63,389 nucleotides of DNA from Phyllobacteriaceae bacterium UBA1940. GTDB taxonomy: Bacteria > Pseudomonadota > Alphaproteobacteria > Rhizobiales > Rhizobiaceae. The stretch's first letter is position 1. Each line of letters opens with the position of its first letter. The DNA lies in NCBI GenBank assembly GCA_002336975.1, contig DDFA01000086.1, positions 42,622 through 106,010 on the forward strand. Direction: 5' to 3'. The position numbers and the translations under genes were made by a program. Shown one piece after another: positions 61,424 through 63,389 of the stretch. The notes below the pieces were generated by a model that searched no databases, was not told the DNA's origin, and saw only the letters and a list, made by a program, of their open reading frames with translations.

Positions 61424-63237
61424 TAATTATCACCCATCTTCAGCGCCTCGATGAACGCTGATTGCGGGATGTCGACCTTGCCGAACTGGCGCATACGCTT
61501 CTTGCCCTCTTTCTGCTTGTCGAGCAGCTTGCGCTTGCGGGTGACGTCGCCGCCGTAACATTTCGCGGTGACGTCCTTGCGCAGCGCCGAGATGGTTTCG
61601 CGCGCGATCACCTTGCCGCCGATCGCCGCCTGGATCGGGATCTTGAACATGTGCTGCGGGATCAACTCCTTGAGCTTTTCGCACATGGCGCGGCCGCGCT
61701 TTTCGGCCGCCGTGCGGTGCACCAGCATCGACAGCGCGTCGACCGGCTCCTCGTTGACCAGAATGCTCATCTTGACCAGGTCGCCCTCGCGATAGTCGGT
61801 CAGATGATAGTCGAAGGAGGCATAACCCTTGGAGATCGACTTCAGCCGGTCGTAAAAATCGAACACCACTTCGTTCAGCGGCAGATCGTAGACCAGCATG
61901 GCGCGCTTGCCGACGTAGGACAGGTCGGCCTGCACGCCGCGCCGGTCCTGGCAAAGCTTGAGGATCGCGCCGAGATAGTCGTCGGGCGTCAAAATGGTGG
62001 CGCGGATCCACGGTTCCTCGATCGCCTCGATCTTGACGACGTCGGGCATGTCGGCGGGGTTGTGCAGTTCCTTGACCGAGCCGTCGTTCATGACGATGCG
62101 GTAGACGACCGACGGCGCGGTGGCGATCAGGTCGAGGTCGAACTCGCGCTCCAGCCGCTCCTGGATGATCTCAAGGTGGAGCAGGCCGAGGAAACCGCAG
62201 CGGAAACCGAAGCCCAGCGCCGCGCTGGTCTCCATTTCATAGGAGAAGGAGGCGTCGTTGAGGCGCAGCTTGCCCACCGCCGCGCGCAAATCCTCGAAAT
62301 CGGCGGCATCGACCGGGAACAGGCCGCAAAACACCACCGGCTGGGCTGGTTTGAAGCCCGGCAGCGCCTTGTCGGTTGGGCGGCGGTCCTCGGTGATGGT
62401 GTCGCCGACGCGAGTGTCCGCCACTTCCTTGATCGAGGCGGTGATGAAGCCGAACTCGCCCGGCCCCAGTTCGTCGGCCTGGATCATCTTGGGCGTAAAA
62501 TAGCCGGTGCGCTCGACCGGATACCTGGCGCCGGTGCCCATCATGCGGATGGTCTGGCCCTTTTTCAGTACGCCGTCGATGACGCGCACCAGAACGATGA
62601 CGCCGAGATAGGCGTCGTACCATGAATCGACCAGCATCGCCCTCAGCGGCTTCGACGCATCGCCTTCCTTCGGCGGCGGCAGCTGGTGGACGATCGCTTC
62701 CAGCACGGCCTCGATATTGAGGCCTGTCTTGGCCGAAATCTCGACCGCGTTCGAGGCGTCGAGGCCGATCACCTCCTCGACCTGCTCCTTGACGCGCTCG
62801 GGCTCGGCGGCGGGAAGGTCGACCTTGTTGAGGACGACGACGATGTCGTGATTGTTGTCGATCGCCTGATAGACGTTGGCCAGCGTCTGGGCCTCGACGC
62901 CCTGGCTGGCGTCGACGACCAGCAACGAGCCCTCGCAGGCGGCGAGCGAGCGCGACACCTCATAGGCGAAGTCGACATGGCCGGGCGTGTCGATCAGGTT
63001 GAGGACATAATCCTCGCCGTTTTCGGCGCAGTAGTTCAGGCGCACGGTCTGCGCCTTGATGGTGATGCCGCGCTCCTTCTCGATGTCCATATTGTCGAGC
63101 ACCTGCTCCTTGCCGGCCATTTCGCGCGCGTCGAGGCCGCCGGTGAGCTGGATCAGCCGGTCGGCGAGGGTCGATTTGCCATGGTCGATATGGGCGACGA
63201 TGGAGAAATTGCGGATGTGGGACAGCGGCGTGGTCAT
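61423..63237 (-). CDS. lepA: Elongation factor 4 (LepA), back-translocating ribosomal GTPase
   Basis: This 604-residue protein is of normal length for the family. [14 protein letters not shown] is the G1 motif (residues 15-28), [14 protein letters not shown]2, [14 protein letters not shown]3 and VLNKVDLP G4. The LepA-specific C-terminus with [20 protein letters not shown] and [13 protein letters not shown] is intact. It acts on stalled ribosomes at the membrane or in the cytosol under ionic stress. It is the only clear housekeeping gene here and marks the chromosomal edge of the catabolic region. Confidence 0.98.
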   Translation of the reverse strand: MTTPLSHIRNFSIVAHIDHGKSTLADRLIQLTGGLDAREMAGKEQVLDNMDIEKERGITIKAQTVRLNYCAENGEDYVLNLIDTPGHVDFAYEVSRSLAACEGSLLVVDASQGVEAQTLANVYQAIDNNHDIVVVLNKVDLPAAEPERVKEQVEEVIGLDASNAVEISAKTGLNIEAVLEAIVHQLPPPKEGDASKPLRAMLVDSWYDAYLGVIVLVRVIDGVLKKGQTIRMMGTGARYPVERTGYFTPKMIQADELGPGEFGFITASIKEVADTRVGDTITEDRRPTDKALPGFKPAQPVVFCGLFPVDAADFEDLRAAVGKLRLNDASFSYEMETSAALGFGFRCGFLGLLHLEIIQERLEREFDLDLIATAPSVVYRIVMNDGSVKELHNPADMPDVVKIEAIEEPWIRATILTPDDYLGAILKLCQDRRGVQADLSYVGKRAMLVYDLPLNEVVFDFYDRLKSISKGYASFDYHLTDYREGDLVKMSILVNEEPVDALSMLVHRTAAEKRGRAMCEKLKELIPQHMFKIPIQAAIGGKVIARETISALRKDVTAKCYGGDVTRKRKLLDKQKEGKKRMRQFGKVDIPQSAFIEALKMGDN

Positions 63238-63389
63238 GGTCGCTGGCGTTTATCAGGTGGCGGCAGAAAGGCAAGGACCGGGCGCGGCGCGACCCGCCCC
63301 TTGTGAAGGGTAAAGGCCGACTTAACGCGACCAGTGAAAACGCTCCCGCATCCAGCATTATAAATTAGGCCGTGTGGACGAATTGACTC
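63238..63389 (-). promoter_or_regulatory. lepA upstream region with a -10-like box
   Basis: On the minus strand TATAAT occurs at 63362-63357, a perfect -10 sequence about 120 bases before the lepA start. The region around -35 (63385-63380) reads CAATTC, which is a poor match, so the promoter assignment is tentative. The remaining leader is GC-rich without an obvious gene. Confidence 0.35.

Noticed and set aside
1..63389. CRISPR arrays, tRNA or rRNA genes
   Set aside because: No regularly spaced repeats were noticed and no cloverleaf or rRNA-like stretch could be recognised by eye. Faint tRNA genes would need a covariance search.

Overview
The window is high-GC, densely coded DNA. Operons are tight, with many ATGA or GTGA stop/start overlaps, and most are preceded by an ABC or TRAP transporter. 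LepA, the Rhizobiales-type PyrE and the transporter families point to an alphaproteobacterium of the Rhizobiales (Mesorhizobium/Phyllobacteriaceae-like). This is an inference from gene content and composition, not a database result. Apart from lepA at the right edge, almost everything is accessory catabolism: five transporter-linked modules side by side, ending at a decayed IS3-family relic next to lepA.

Module 1 (1-3054): the tail of an upstream gene, a nucleoside phosphorylase family protein, a SIS-domain sugar-phosphate protein and an aldehyde dehydrogenase. Module 2 (3162-19463): a bacterial microcompartment (BMC) locus. A DeoR regulator and a small-molecule kinase diverge from an operon encoding a class III aminotransferase-fold enzyme (probable phospho-lyase), a CoA-acylating aldehyde dehydrogenase, two tandem-domain shell proteins (BMC-T), one hexamer (BMC-H), one pentamer (BMC-P) and a BMC-associated protein. 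A sugar-type ABC importer, an amidase, two choline/ethanolamine-kinase-like proteins and a dimethylformamidase-like amidohydrolase follow. The core resembles the amino-alcohol (RMM/aminoacetone) microcompartment of mycobacteria. The amide-hydrolysing and transport genes suggest that an amide of an amino alcohol is imported, hydrolysed, phosphorylated and cleaved to an aldehyde inside the shell.

Module 3 (19546-29356): a LysR regulator diverges from hydantoin racemase, N-carbamoyl amino acid hydrolase, hydantoinase/allantoinase and a dipeptide-type ABC importer. Module 4 (29811-43396): TRAP transporter, dihydroorotase, M20 amidohydrolase, NAD-linked dihydroorotate dehydrogenase PyrD/PyrK, PyrE, an XRE regulator, and an ABC importer carrying a nucleoside phosphorylase. 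The set fits catabolism of orotate to aspartate. Inverted repeats of the form TTGTCTCA-N4-TGAGACAA lie upstream of its transcription units.

Module 5 (43696-60368): AtuA/DUF4387, an isocitrate-lyase/PEP-mutase family lyase, a PrpF-family isomerase, a GntR regulator, a Liv-type ABC importer, two amidases, a TcuA-like flavoprotein, an aldehyde dehydrogenase and a 2-hydroxyacid dehydrogenase. Three copies of an ATCTGTyrACAG-type operator precede its transcription units, so it looks like one GntR regulon. Right edge (60369-63389): a 212-bp IS3-type deletion relic, a degenerate copy of the lepA 3' end, a small unknown gene and lepA.
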